DNA of 64,000 bases from Atriophallophorus winterbourni (taxonomy: Eukaryota; Platyhelminthes; Trematoda; Plagiorchiida; Microphallidae): assembly GCA_013407085.1 (NCBI GenBank), contig JACCGJ010011223.1, forward strand, positions 33,243 through 97,242. The letters run 5' to 3'. The translations under genes were made by a program, and so were the position numbers. This document shows positions 20,441 to 29,100 of the stretch, piece after piece; position 1 is the stretch's first letter, and each line of letters starts with the position of its first letter. The notes beneath the pieces were generated by a model, which saw only the letters and a list, made by a program, of their open reading frames with translations, was not told the origin of the DNA and searched no databases.

Positions 20441-21001
20441 TGTATGAATCCGCGTTGATGTCTTGAAAATTCCTCTTTCGGTCCAGCAAGATCAAACGAA
20501 CTTGAGAAATTTCTTTCCCACTCTACACCCGTGTTCCTCATCAAGTTTTTTGTGTCATAATTTTCCAGTGATATTTTTGTTTGTTCTTTAAATTAAACAT
20601 AACATTTAAACTAAATGTTTAATCTGTGAGAGTTTTCTTTCCCGAACATTGTTCCTTTTTTTAAAAGCACTTGGGCTTTCGCACATTTTGATTTGTCCGT
20701 TACCCGTGTTTACCGTTATTGGAAAACGGTAATTTTTGTGCTCTCAACTGAGCTGTTTGACTTCCGTTTATTGGACGCGTTGGGTTTGCATTGGAACCTG
20801 TATTCGATTACCGTTGAGGATTGTTATATTTTGCTTTTTAATCGTCTTTGTCAATATAGTACAGCGTAAATTGACGTATTGTTCTGATTTGGGATCGATT
20901 CGTACACGCTCGTCATTCCCGGTATCAGAATCTCGTGGCTTATAGCAGGCAAGTAGTTTCTGTGAGAGAAACTATTCCCCAGGGACGATTTGGTCGCTAC
21001 A
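20441..21001 (+). repeat. BEL/Pao-like element, 5' LTR
   Basis: A 561-base direct repeat of 22731-23294, TG...CA-bounded. Differences between the two are scattered single bases and short indels (for example CTATACC versus CTACACC, TTTTTTG versus TTTTTG), pointing to modest age. Confidence 0.85.
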
Positions 21002-21170
21002 GTACTCAACGTTGGAATTTGATTTGAACCGATTTTGTCTCAATTGGAGAAAATACAGTACTCAACGTTGGAATTCGAGTTGGACCGTATTTGTCTCAAT
21101 TGGAGAAAATACAGTACTCAACGTCAAATTTGTGGACGCAATGCAGTGCTCAACGTCGAATTCGCTGACG
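20999..21170 (+). repeat. 56-base tandem repeats at the LTR/internal junction
   Basis: Two copies of a 56-base unit begin ACAGTACTCAACGTTGGAAT at 20999 and 21055; a third, partial and diverged unit starts at 21111 and a fourth short one near 21141 (GCAGTGCTCAACGTCGAATT). The first unit overlaps the last bases of the 5' LTR, where the primer-binding site would sit. The duplication may have been made during strand transfer. Confidence 0.7.
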
Positions 21171-22241
21171 TCAATATGCCTGTTACCCACAGTTTTGCCG
21201 AAAAGATCAAATCTTCCCAACAGCTGGTCGATAACGGAACGGAAGACACCGCAGGTGAGCGCATTCATTGTTCTGTTGAGGGCTCTCGAGGTAGCCTAAG
21301 GGGTTCAAAGATAGAATCAAACATCCTTATTCGTGAGGCTAAGATGCGCTTGGAACTCCTAAAATTGTCTCAGGAACGTGAAGCTCTCGAGATGCAACTG
21401 AAATTGCTTGAGGCGGCACAGGAGGTTAAAATGACTGAGATTGCTGCTTCGGCAAGTTATCTTGCGAATTGTGGGCCTAAAAAGGAAGAAGTAGCTGACT
21501 ACCCTCGTTCGGAGGTAAAAGATTCTGTTCGTAATGAAAAGCCCGGTAGTTTACCAAGAGCTGACCTTCCAAAGATAGAATTGATGTCTTTTGACGGTTC
21601 AGCTAGCACCTACGGGAAATTTTTGTCAGTTCGAGACCTATGTGGAGTCTAGAACTCGTGATGACGGACAGAGGTTTCTATATTCGCTACATTATTGCCG
21701 TGGTATAGCAAAGGAATCTATTGAAGAGTGTGTCATGCTGCCACCTGAACGTGCTTATAAGCAGGTGAAATTAATCCTGAAGGACCTCTTCGGGCAACCG
21801 CATACAATAGCAAGGCCTGTTAGCCTCGTCAATTGTCGAAAAATTGTTTCTATTGGTGTAATGCTGAAGGATATTGACCTTTGTGTTGTCGATGGTGATC
21901 AGGAAGCTGAGTTACCTGACATTGAATTAGCTCAGTCGGATTTTGTGACAGAATTTCTCGACAATAATTCGGATCAGATGGAGAACACGCCTGGCCCACC
22001 TGACACCAAATCAGCCCAAATGAAAAGTAGGCCTTGTTCACATGACACTGAATCAGCTTTAATTGGGGCGACGTATGGTCAGCATGACAATACGTATGAT
22101 TGGCATAAACCTTTCGGTTGTATACCTGATGAACCATTTATGTTTGGAAACCCGGATACAATATTTTGTAGTTTAGACTTGTTTAGATGGAGCAAAATGT
22201 CGCTGTTGCAGGATGCAATACAAAAGGCTCGTTCGGGGTAG
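21035..22241 (+). pseudogene. BEL/Pao-like gag remnant
   Basis: The frame 21035-21652 starts within the tandem repeats and encodes a long charged helical segment (REAKMRLELLKLSQEREALE, MQLKLLEAAQEVKMTEIAAS), likely a coiled coil. It leads to LPKIELMSFDGSASTYGKF, the landmark that opens the capsid domain of BEL/Pao gag proteins. A frameshift near 21620 moves to FETYVESRTRDDGQRFLYSL, HYCRGIAKESIEECVM and YKQVKLILKDLFGQPHTIAR, the rest of that domain. Beyond about 21830 the product (rich in Asp, Pro and His, to a stop at 22239-22241) is not recognisable as pol. Whether ATG 21174 is the real start is open. Confidence 0.65.
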
Positions 22242-22730
22242 GATATCATGCATGAGCTTATTGTAGGGCGCTGGCAGAACCGGAGGACGTGGTGGGTTTT
22301 TGTCTAGCAAACATTTTTCCTATAAAAAGCTACAGGTGTCCAGTGATAGTGATGCCACGTGGCGTATGTGACTCGCCACTAAATAAAGTCACTTTCTTTA
22401 TTCTACTGTACCTGAGTGTCGAGCCCGGGTGCTAATGTTTAAGGTGGGAGGCGGGTTTTCGGATCTGATGACCCCAGAAGTACCACCGAGCATTCAGTCT
22501 GCCGGTTGCATGCGAAGACGAACGTTGATTACACTGAAGGCAAATGTCTTAGTTGGGAGGTGGGTCTTCGGGTCTGTCAACTCCAGAGATACTACCAAAC
22601 ATTTGATCGTCGAGTCGCTATCATGGGTCGCGCAGGTACACGAGTCGGGTAGCCAGGTAAAGGAGAGCCCCGCAGTTCAGTGTTTGTGTCTCTACTTGCT
22701 TTTCAGATTTAGGGGAATTTTGGTGGGCGG
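22242..22730 (+). other. Non-coding internal part of BEL/Pao-like element
   Basis: No domain is seen between the end of the gag frame and the 3' LTR. Two similar stretches (AGGTGGGAGGCGGGTTTTCGG near 22441 and TGGGAGGTGGGTCTTCGG near 22554) suggest a further internal duplication of about 110 bases. Pol has been lost completely. Confidence 0.5.
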
Positions 22731-23294
22731 TGTATGAATCCGCGTTGATGTCTTGAAAATTCCTCTTTCGGTCCAGCAAGATCAAACGAACTGGAGAAAT
22801 TTGTTTTCCACTCTATACCCGTGTTCCTTATCAAGTTTTTTGTGTCATAATTTTCCAGTGATATTTTTTGTTTGTTCTTTAAATTAAACATAACATTTAA
22901 ACTAAATGTTTAATCTGTGAGAGTTTTCTTTCCCGAACATTGTTTCTTTGTTTAAAAGCACTTGGGCTTCCGCACATTTTGATTTGTCCGTTACCCGTGT
23001 TCACCGTTATTGGAAAACGTTAATTTTTCGTGCTCTCGAACTGAGCTGTTTGACTTCCGTTTATTACACGCGTTGGGTTTGCATTGGAACCTGTATTCGA
23101 TTACCGTTGAGGATTGTTATATTTTGCTTTTTAATCGTCTTTGTCAATATAGTACAGCGTAAATTGACGTATTGTTCCGATTTGGGATCGATTCGTAAAC
23201 GCTCGTCATTCCCGGTATAAGAATCTCGTGGCTTGTAGCAGGCAACTAGTTTTCGTGACAGAAACTATTCCCCAGTGACGATTTGGTCGCTACA
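22731..23294 (+). repeat. BEL/Pao-like element, 3' LTR
   Basis: A 564-base copy of the 5' LTR, TGTATGAATC to GTCGCTACA, immediately preceded by a purine-rich tract and followed by the CR1-A target sequence CCCAC. Confidence 0.85.
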
Positions 23295-24224
23295 CCCACT
23301 CTTAAACATAGGTTTAATAATAACCTGTTTCCATTCTTGTGGCAAGAACCCTAATGTTACAGATCTTGTAAACAACCTGGTCAGGGGAACGGACAACACT
23401 TCTGATATTGCTCGTAAAACCAACGGATGAATACCGTCTGGTCCTGGCGCGGATTGTGTGTCTAACTGTTCCAATAGGAGTCTAACAGTCTCTACATCTA
23501 CATCAAGATGAGACAGCACCTCACTGTTATTAGAGACAGAAGGAGGATCACTGTTTTCCAGACGGTACACTGAGGCATACTGCTCAGCCATGGCTTCAGC
23601 TTTCAAACCATTCTCAGTAATGCCTACCCCATTAGTATCTATCAAATTAGGAATATATGGCGACGCCTTTGTGCGGCGTCGAATGTATGCGAATAGCCGT
23701 TTTGGTGCACAAGTAGACTCGTCAACCAATTGCTGCTCGCACAACATACGTTCTCTGCGTTTTAATGCCGTACAAAGGTTTCTAGCTTGCCGATAATTGT
23801 CATAGTCAGTGACGTTTTTACGACTTAACAATATCGACCAGAGCTTTTGACGTTGCCGCAAAAGTTTCCTTATCTCCTTATCAAACCAAGGTGGACCTTT
23901 CGCCTCACGACGACGCGTGGACAACGGAACAGCTACCTCAATAACTGTCAAAATGTTATTACGGATCACCAGCCAACAATCTCCAACATCAGTTGCTTGA
24001 TCGAAAGACCAATCGAGAGATGAAGCAACATCCCGTAACCTACCCGCGTCTGCCTTCCAAAAATTCCTTCTGGGAATTGGATCTGGTACCCAGCCAGTGT
24101 TGCGTTTCCACATAAAACTTGAGGTGGCATGGTCACTGCAGCCTAATGGAGCTTCAGTCTGAAGCTGAGTAATATCAGACTGCGTGGGAGTGAATACCAA
24201 GTCCAAAATGGACTCACACTTTCG
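23295..24224 (-). pseudogene. CR1-A (nested copy), endonuclease C-end and start of reverse transcriptase
   Basis: An open minus-strand frame of about 310 codons. It begins at SRKCESILDLVFTP and APLGCSDHATSSF, the last endonuclease blocks with the S-D-H residues. It passes through the linker (RREAKGPPWFDKEIRKLLRQ, LFAYIRRRTKASPYIPNL) to the first reverse-transcriptase block SAPGPDGIHPLVLRAI and LPQEWKQVIIKPMFKSG. At 23295 the BEL element interrupts it and at 24225 the Gypsy element does, so all three CR1-A pieces can be ordered. Confidence 0.85.
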
Positions 24225-24376
24225 TGAGTAGAGCAAACACAAAGTGAAAAGAGTAGTCGTGGATAAAGCCGGGCTTTATTCGTCTATATCAGAGTACAGC
24301 TATAATAGAGCAAAGAATGCGATTAGCGATGAATTATAATAACAGATGAATTTAATAACAGACAAAATACACGACA
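24225..24376 (-). repeat. Gypsy 3' LTR, short
   Basis: On the minus strand a 152-base segment runs from TGTCGTGTATTTTGTCTG to TTTGCTCTACTCA, preceded by a purine-rich tract (ACCGGGGGAGAA at 24377-24388). It contains an AATAAA polyadenylation signal near 24262-24275. No partner LTR is left, so its ends rest on the TG...CA form and on the resumption of CR1-A. Confidence 0.6.
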
Positions 24377-24433
24377 TTCTCCCCCGGTAGATTTAGGGAC
24401 CATAGAGTGCTTGAATGAATAGCGTGTGCAATG

Positions 24434-25551
24434 TTAAACTTGCCGATTTCTTAGATTATAGGGGTGTACACGTTTTTGTTTGTCTATCAAAGTTTGAACA
24501 TTATCGGCATTCTGATTGGATGTTTTATCTGTATAGGGTGAATTTGGTGAAGGAGATGTGGGTGACAGATCTGATGTAAGTTCGGATGGGACATCATCAG
24601 TTGAATTCGATATCGTCACGTATTCGACCGGAATGTGATCTAGATTACCCCGAGGAGCCAGGTGCCGCGTAGCTACAGTATCCTCTCTCCCATTGTGAAA
24701 CCGGATATGGGCATAATTGGGATTACACTCAAGTAAATCCACTTCTTCCACCAACGAATCATATTTAGAATTACGATTATAGTTTTTCAACAGGACAGGA
24801 CCTGGTTGAAACAGCCAACTTGGTAGTGAGGTCCCTGCGGGATACTTTCTGTCGTATTTGAACAACCGTTTGTGTGGCGTTGAGTTGGTAGCTGTACATA
24901 GAAGAGAACGAATAGAATTGAGAGCGTCTAGTAGCACAGTTGCCCACGAGCGGATTGGAAGATTTTGAGATTTTAGAGCGAGTTGAATTGCTGTTCATAG
25001 CGTTCCATTTCAGCGTTCTACTTGCCCATTCGCTTGGGGATTATAAGCGGTCGTTCTACTAGTTGCGACGCCTTTATCATGTAGGAAATTGCGTAACTTG
25101 AAAGACATAAACGACGAACCACGATCAGTATGAATAAATGCGGGCATGCCAAAGATGGAAAACAGACGACAAAGAGAATCAATAACTGTTTTGTGCTAGT
25201 CTCTGTACAAGCAAAAGCGAAGGAAAAACGTGAATATTCATCAACTATTGTTAACAAATATTTATTACGCAAGGAAGAGGGCATCGGGCCCTTAAAGTCC
25301 ATGCTTAATCGTTCAAAGGTTTGCGTGTCTTTAATTAGGGTTCTCGTTTCCGGTTTGTAAAATTGTGGCTTTATTTCGGCGCAGGCGCGGCACTGAGCAA
25401 TCACTGTCTTTATATCGTCAAGTGAATATGGCAAATTTTTTGAACGGACAAAATGATTCATCCGACGAATTCCTGGATGGCACAGAGATTTATGAAGATT
25501 TTTAAGATCATCCAGCGTCATCATAGTAAAACATATGTTACGGGATAATGT
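24434..25551 (-). pseudogene. Gypsy integrase and pol C-terminus
   Basis: On the minus strand: the zinc-binding part LHKSLCHPGIRRMNHFVRSK and AQCRACAEIKPQFYKP, the catalytic core start ERLSMDFKGPMPSSL and VDEYSRFSFAF, then two frame changes, NSNSIQLALKSQNLPIRSW-like sequence and the C-terminal domain NATPHKRL-like (here NSTPHKRLFKYDRKYPAGTS) to a stop at 24434-24436. Integrase inserts the LTR DNA into the host genome. The region around 25080-25020 that should hold the middle catalytic residues is disrupted by frameshifts. Confidence 0.8.
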
Positions 25552-25560
25552 ATCGGCACC

Positions 25561-25848
25561 AGACAATAACGAATGTCACTTTTTTGGAGCGAAGCGAAGT
25601 GCGAAGCGAATTTTCGAAGTGCCCTAACTGCCCTTCGCAATTGCGAAGCGAAGACTTCGCTAATATTTGTTTACGGCGAAGTTTGAACATGCACTTCGTT
25701 TTAAGCGAAGCGAAGTATATCGAATTTTTAGCGAAGTTTTTTTTGCCCTTCACCATGACGATAGCGAAGCGAATATTCAACAATATTCGCTTTGCTTCGC
25801 AACTTCGCTTCGCTTTAAATCCCAAAGCAGAGTATTCGTTATTGACTA
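25561..25848. mobile_element. 288-base inverted-repeat DNA element (MITE-like) with 9-base target duplication
   Basis: The insert is flanked on both sides by ATCGGCACC (25552-25560 and 25849-25857), and without it the Gypsy polyprotein reads KENQGADTLSRN straight through. The ends are inverted: AGACAATAACGAAT on the left, AGTCAATAACGAAT read inwards from the right with one extra base. Inside, GCGAAGCGAAG motifs are repeated in both directions, giving long imperfect inverted arms able to fold into a hairpin. There is no convincing protein. A 9-base duplication with inverted ends suggests a Mutator-like (MULE) derivative; hAT elements usually give 8. Confidence 0.8.
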
Positions 25849-25857
25849 ATCGGCACC

Positions 25858-26470
25858 CTGATTCTCTTTGCCAGTTCGATAGATAATATCGTAGTGAAAT
25901 GGAGAGAGTTCAACCTTCCATCTCTGTATTTTGTCATTCTCTATTTTTTTTTGAATGATGGTCGTACATGAATGTAACCGATCTAGAATCTTTAACCAAC
26001 CTAAAATGAGTTCCCAGTAGATAGTGTCTTCATTTACGAAGCGCTTGGACAATAGCACAAGCTTCTTTTTCGAAGGCCGATTGATGCTGCTCACTGTGGT
26101 TTAGCGTTCGGGAAAAGAAAGCAACTGGCCTGCCATTTTGGTTCAACATTGCAGCAATCACGATATTCAATGCATCGGTTTCAACCGTCAAACGAACATT
26201 GTAATCCACTGTGTGTATTACGGCTTGTTCGAGCTCCAGCTTCAATTTAGCAAAACTTGCTTATACCACAACTGGCAGCGGAAAAGTACGATTATGTGAT
26301 AACGGATAAATTTGATCGGAAAATTTGGAGATCCATTGCGAGTAGTAGGCGAACATTCCCACAACACGTTGTTGCTCTTTCAGATTCGTTGGGGGAGCAA
26401 GCTCTCTTAAAGGTCTGAGCCTTTCTGGATAAGGCTTGATAACGCCCTTTGACACTTCGTAACCCAGAAT
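25858..26470 (-). pseudogene. Gypsy RNase H region
   Basis: Minus-strand frames show FSDQIYPLSHN preceding, YNVRLTVETDALNIVIAAML, NGRPVAFFSRTLNHSEQ and ACAIVQALRK, then WKVELSPFHYDIIYRTGKEN. These are the usual blocks of Gypsy RNase H, where the first aspartate (here in ETDAL) and a glutamate (KEACAI) are catalytic. Two frameshifts (near 26250 and 26060) and the insertion at 25849 make it inactive. The enzyme degrades the RNA strand of the RNA-DNA hybrid. Confidence 0.75.
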
Positions 26471-27305
26471 TTAGAGACGATTGCAGGTAAATATGCTTTT
26501 TCTTACATTGAATTCGAGATTGTTTTGTTTGGCGACAGCAAGAAATCGAGAAAGGTTATAATCATGTTCACTTTTAGTCTTTACACAAACTGTGACGTTG
26601 TCAACATATACGAAATTTTCTGAGAGTTTTTCTCGGCGAATGATTGAATCGATTGTGCGTTGAAAACATGCTACTCCGTTAGTAACACCGAATGGTATAC
26701 GACAGAATTGGTACAGGTTACGACAAGCTTCGTAGGCAGTATATGAGCGATCTGTTACAGAAATGGGTATCTGGTGATAAGCACTTTTCAGATCGATAGC
26801 TGAATAAAAATCATACCCAGCAATTTTGTTGATTATACTGTCTATGCGAGGCAAATGGTAGGCGTCAAGATTTGTATAGAGATTGATTGTTTGACTGTAA
26901 TCAACTACCATTCTGCGTTTGTGTTTTTCGTTCGTCGTAGCTAGCACTTGCGCTCGCTTGGGGGAATCGGAGTTTTCTATGATTCCATCCTTCAACGAAC
27001 GTTGGATTTCTGAGCGAATGAACTCTTCGTCTCGAGGAGAATGTTCTCTGGACTTGGTAACGATAGGTTTGCCATTAGGCGACAGGTGTGTGAATAAGGG
27101 TGGAGATTCTACACGAGCAATAGCAAGTCCACATATGTCCCGTGGTGGTTTGGCACCCCCAAAAGGAACAACAACTTTTTCGTGTAAACGTGAAAAATCA
27201 TGGCCGAGAAGCACATCGGCGCATAAAACAGGTACGACCGACACTTTGAAATTGTCGTATATTGTATCCTGATGCTTGATAGAAACGTTACAATGTCCGA
27301 TTGTG
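26471..27305 (-). pseudogene. Gypsy protease end and reverse transcriptase
   Basis: The minus-strand frame has VVPVLCADVLLGHDF (end of the aspartic protease), then KDGIIENSDSPKRAQVLAT, RRMVVDYSQTINLYTN, FYSAIDLKSAYHQIPI, YQFCRIPFGVTNGVACFQR and NFVYVDNVTVCVKTK. The catalytic box is Y-V-D-N instead of Y-x-D-D, so the second metal-binding aspartate is lost (GAC to AAC). The frame upstream runs smoothly into CR1-A endonuclease residues, so the apparent 328-codon protein is a chance fusion of two elements. Confidence 0.85.
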
Positions 27306-27834
27306 TCACCAGTAGGGCCTACTCTGGTCGGATGGGAAACGTGCTGCACGAGGCCTACATCAACCACAGCGTCCAATAAGTCCCGCTCGAATGACCTAGA
27401 ACCTTCATCTAGCGAAGTCCAATCAATACTAGGAGCATTTAAATACCCCATAATCAAGCAGTTCGAGGATCTACCATACTGGCATATCTGTGATATCAGA
27501 GTATCTGCCTGAGTATTGGGAGAACGATAAATGACACCTATCGTGGCAAATGAAGCTGCAGTCCTTATACGGCACCATATACTTTAAGCCATACCGGCAG
27601 TCTGCTGGAAGCGAGCCAACACTGTTGGAAATATAAGGCAACCCCACCACCAATTTTAGCGGCTGTTCGATCCGAGCGAAATAGTCTATATCCAAGTAGG
27701 GCCAGCTCGGGATCATCCTGCTCAGGTGAGAGCCAGGTTTTCGTCACCGCAATGATCGCTGGAGGGTCCCGTCCAATCTGATCGAAGAGTTCATCCAGTT
27801 TGTTTCTCAAGCTCCTCGTAATGAAATATATCAC
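27306..27834 (-). pseudogene. CR1-A (nested copy), endonuclease N-terminal half
   Basis: Minus-strand blocks: RSLRNKLDELFDQIGRDPP, AIIAVTKTWLSPEQDDPEL, ALLGYRLFRSDR, KIGGGVALYFQ, then frameshifts, MGYLNAPSIDW and LVQHVSHPTRV. They correspond to the first endonuclease motifs of CR1, with the catalytic glutamate of TETW replaced by lysine (TKTW). The Gypsy element at 27305 separates it from its C-terminal part at 24224. ORF1 ends only three bases upstream. Confidence 0.8.
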
Positions 27835-27836
27835 TT

Positions 27837-28892
27837 TTAAAGATCAAGATCCCTCCGAATGCATATCGTCAGAGGTTGCCAACAAACTTTTGGCCTCATT
27901 CTCACAACCCGAAAATCCACAATGCGCAAGTTAGTTTCACTTGCGGCTCTGTGCTCGCTAATTTCCTGAGTAGCTTTTCGCATCTTCACACGATCTTCCG
28001 GAGAAAGCTCACGCAGGATTTGAAATTCACTACCCTCTAACCTTTAACATCTCTCTAGCAGTAAGGTCACTTGCTCAACAAAGTCTAACACAATCTTTAA
28101 CGGTCTTGGGCGATCTCCTGGCGCGGCCCTGCGGCCCAGACGAGACGCTGTGCGTACCGTTACACCCTTTTCACCTTCGTCGAAAAGGGGGACAAGAGCA
28201 GAATTGAAGAACTCGCGTTCCTGTTTAACCCTGTCTATCGCCAAAGCACCTGTCTGCTCCGGTGCATTGTGAAGAACGACGGAAGATTGTCTACTCTCAA
28301 CAGTCGTAAAGCTCTGATGTTTCTTCTTTATAGTTTTATCTAGCTTTGATGTTTCCTAGACCTCTATAACCTCAAGAACGTTCGTTTCACCGGCAAAACT
28401 AATTCCGTCTTTGAAACCGAGTAAAGACGAGGAAGCCACTTCCGCGAAGGTGCGTACATCTTCAGAGTGCACGCAAACTTGCTGTACACAAGATGTGTGG
28501 TGGTTATCCTTCTTCGAGGATGAGCCACTATTTGCAATACTCCCATCAATACCTTCAGAGGTCTTAGCAGAAGCCGTGTCAACTTGAAGCTGAATACTTG
28601 CGAGCTTGAAACCAGTCGGTGGAAGGCATATCTTACATATGGTGCGAATGATATCGCATGAATTCTTCTGAAGCCAATGATACATCTCCGGCTTCAATCC
28701 ACCACATCGAATATGTATCCACATTAAACAAATTTCACATTGAACAGCTTCAGCGTTATTGGCGACCTGTTTCAAACGAACCAGACAAGAATCCCCAGAG
28801 TGAGCAGCGGAGCCCCCATCCTCTTGAGGCTTCCTTGCAGTCGGTGATGCATGATCTCCTTTTGCAGATTTACGAGTCATAACCATGTTCAA
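27837..28892 (-). pseudogene. CR1-A (nested copy), ORF1 zinc-finger/RRM-like protein
   Basis: One minus-strand frame from ATG 28892 to the stop at 27837-27839, broken by two in-frame stops (28356-28358 and about 28041-28043). Residues 45-95 form a PHD-like finger (VQCEICLMWIHIRC, CDIIRTICKICLPP). After a Ser-rich segment comes the nucleic-acid-binding region with REFFNSALVPLF-like, RPLKIVLDFVEQVTLLLE and LRELSPEDRVKMRKATQEI, RIVDFRVVRMRP, typical of CR1 ORF1 proteins. It packages the element RNA. Confidence 0.75.
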
Positions 28893-29100
28893 ATCCGTTG
28901 AAAATAGAATAAAAGTTCTTGTGATAATCTTGAAATAGATTGGATATCCAAAACAATATCAAAATATCGTGAGGAGCAAACGTCCACGATGACCTTCAAA
29001 TTTCAAATTTTGTCTTGAAAACATGTCCCCGTGTTCCGGAACTGGGTGCCATCAAAGCAGTCCATGGCACGGATGTTTGTTTTTCTCAAGGATCTGGAAA
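28893..29100 (-). other. Probable CR1-A 5' leader
   Basis: No frame is seen upstream of the CR1-A ORF1 start, and the next element begins near 29101. The likely content is the 5' untranslated region of CR1-A; the exact boundary is not visible. Confidence 0.35.

Larger units (their letters stand above)
20441..23294 (+). mobile_element. BEL/Pao-like LTR retrotransposon, non-autonomous, inserted in CR1-A
   Basis: A 2854-base insertion bounded by two direct LTRs (20441-21001 and 22731-23294), each starting TGTATGAATCCG and ending TCGCTACA. The flanks are CCCTC on the left and CCCAC on the right, a 5-base target duplication with one change. Removing the element restores CR1-A reading FKSG then PSSPVNYRPV on the minus strand. 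The interior has a gag-like frame but no protease, reverse transcriptase or integrase, so it must depend on enzymes from elsewhere. A purine-rich tract (AGGGGAATTTTGGTGGGCGG) precedes the right LTR and fits plus-strand priming. Confidence 0.85.
24225..27305 (-). mobile_element. Gypsy LTR retrotransposon, 5' truncated, inserted in CR1-A endonuclease
   Basis: A minus-strand pol region (protease end, reverse transcriptase, RNase H, integrase) followed by one short 3' LTR. It lies between CR1-A VQHVSHPTRV (27320) and SRKCESILDLV (24220). Gag, most of protease and the 5' LTR are missing, so the left boundary is a deletion junction near 27305. The interior carries a 288-base DNA-transposon-like insertion at 25561-25848. 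Confidence 0.85.

Noticed and set aside
25561..25848. CRISPR-like array of GCGAAGC units
   Set aside because: The units are not evenly spaced, occur in both orientations and lie within a target-duplication-flanked insertion in animal-type DNA.
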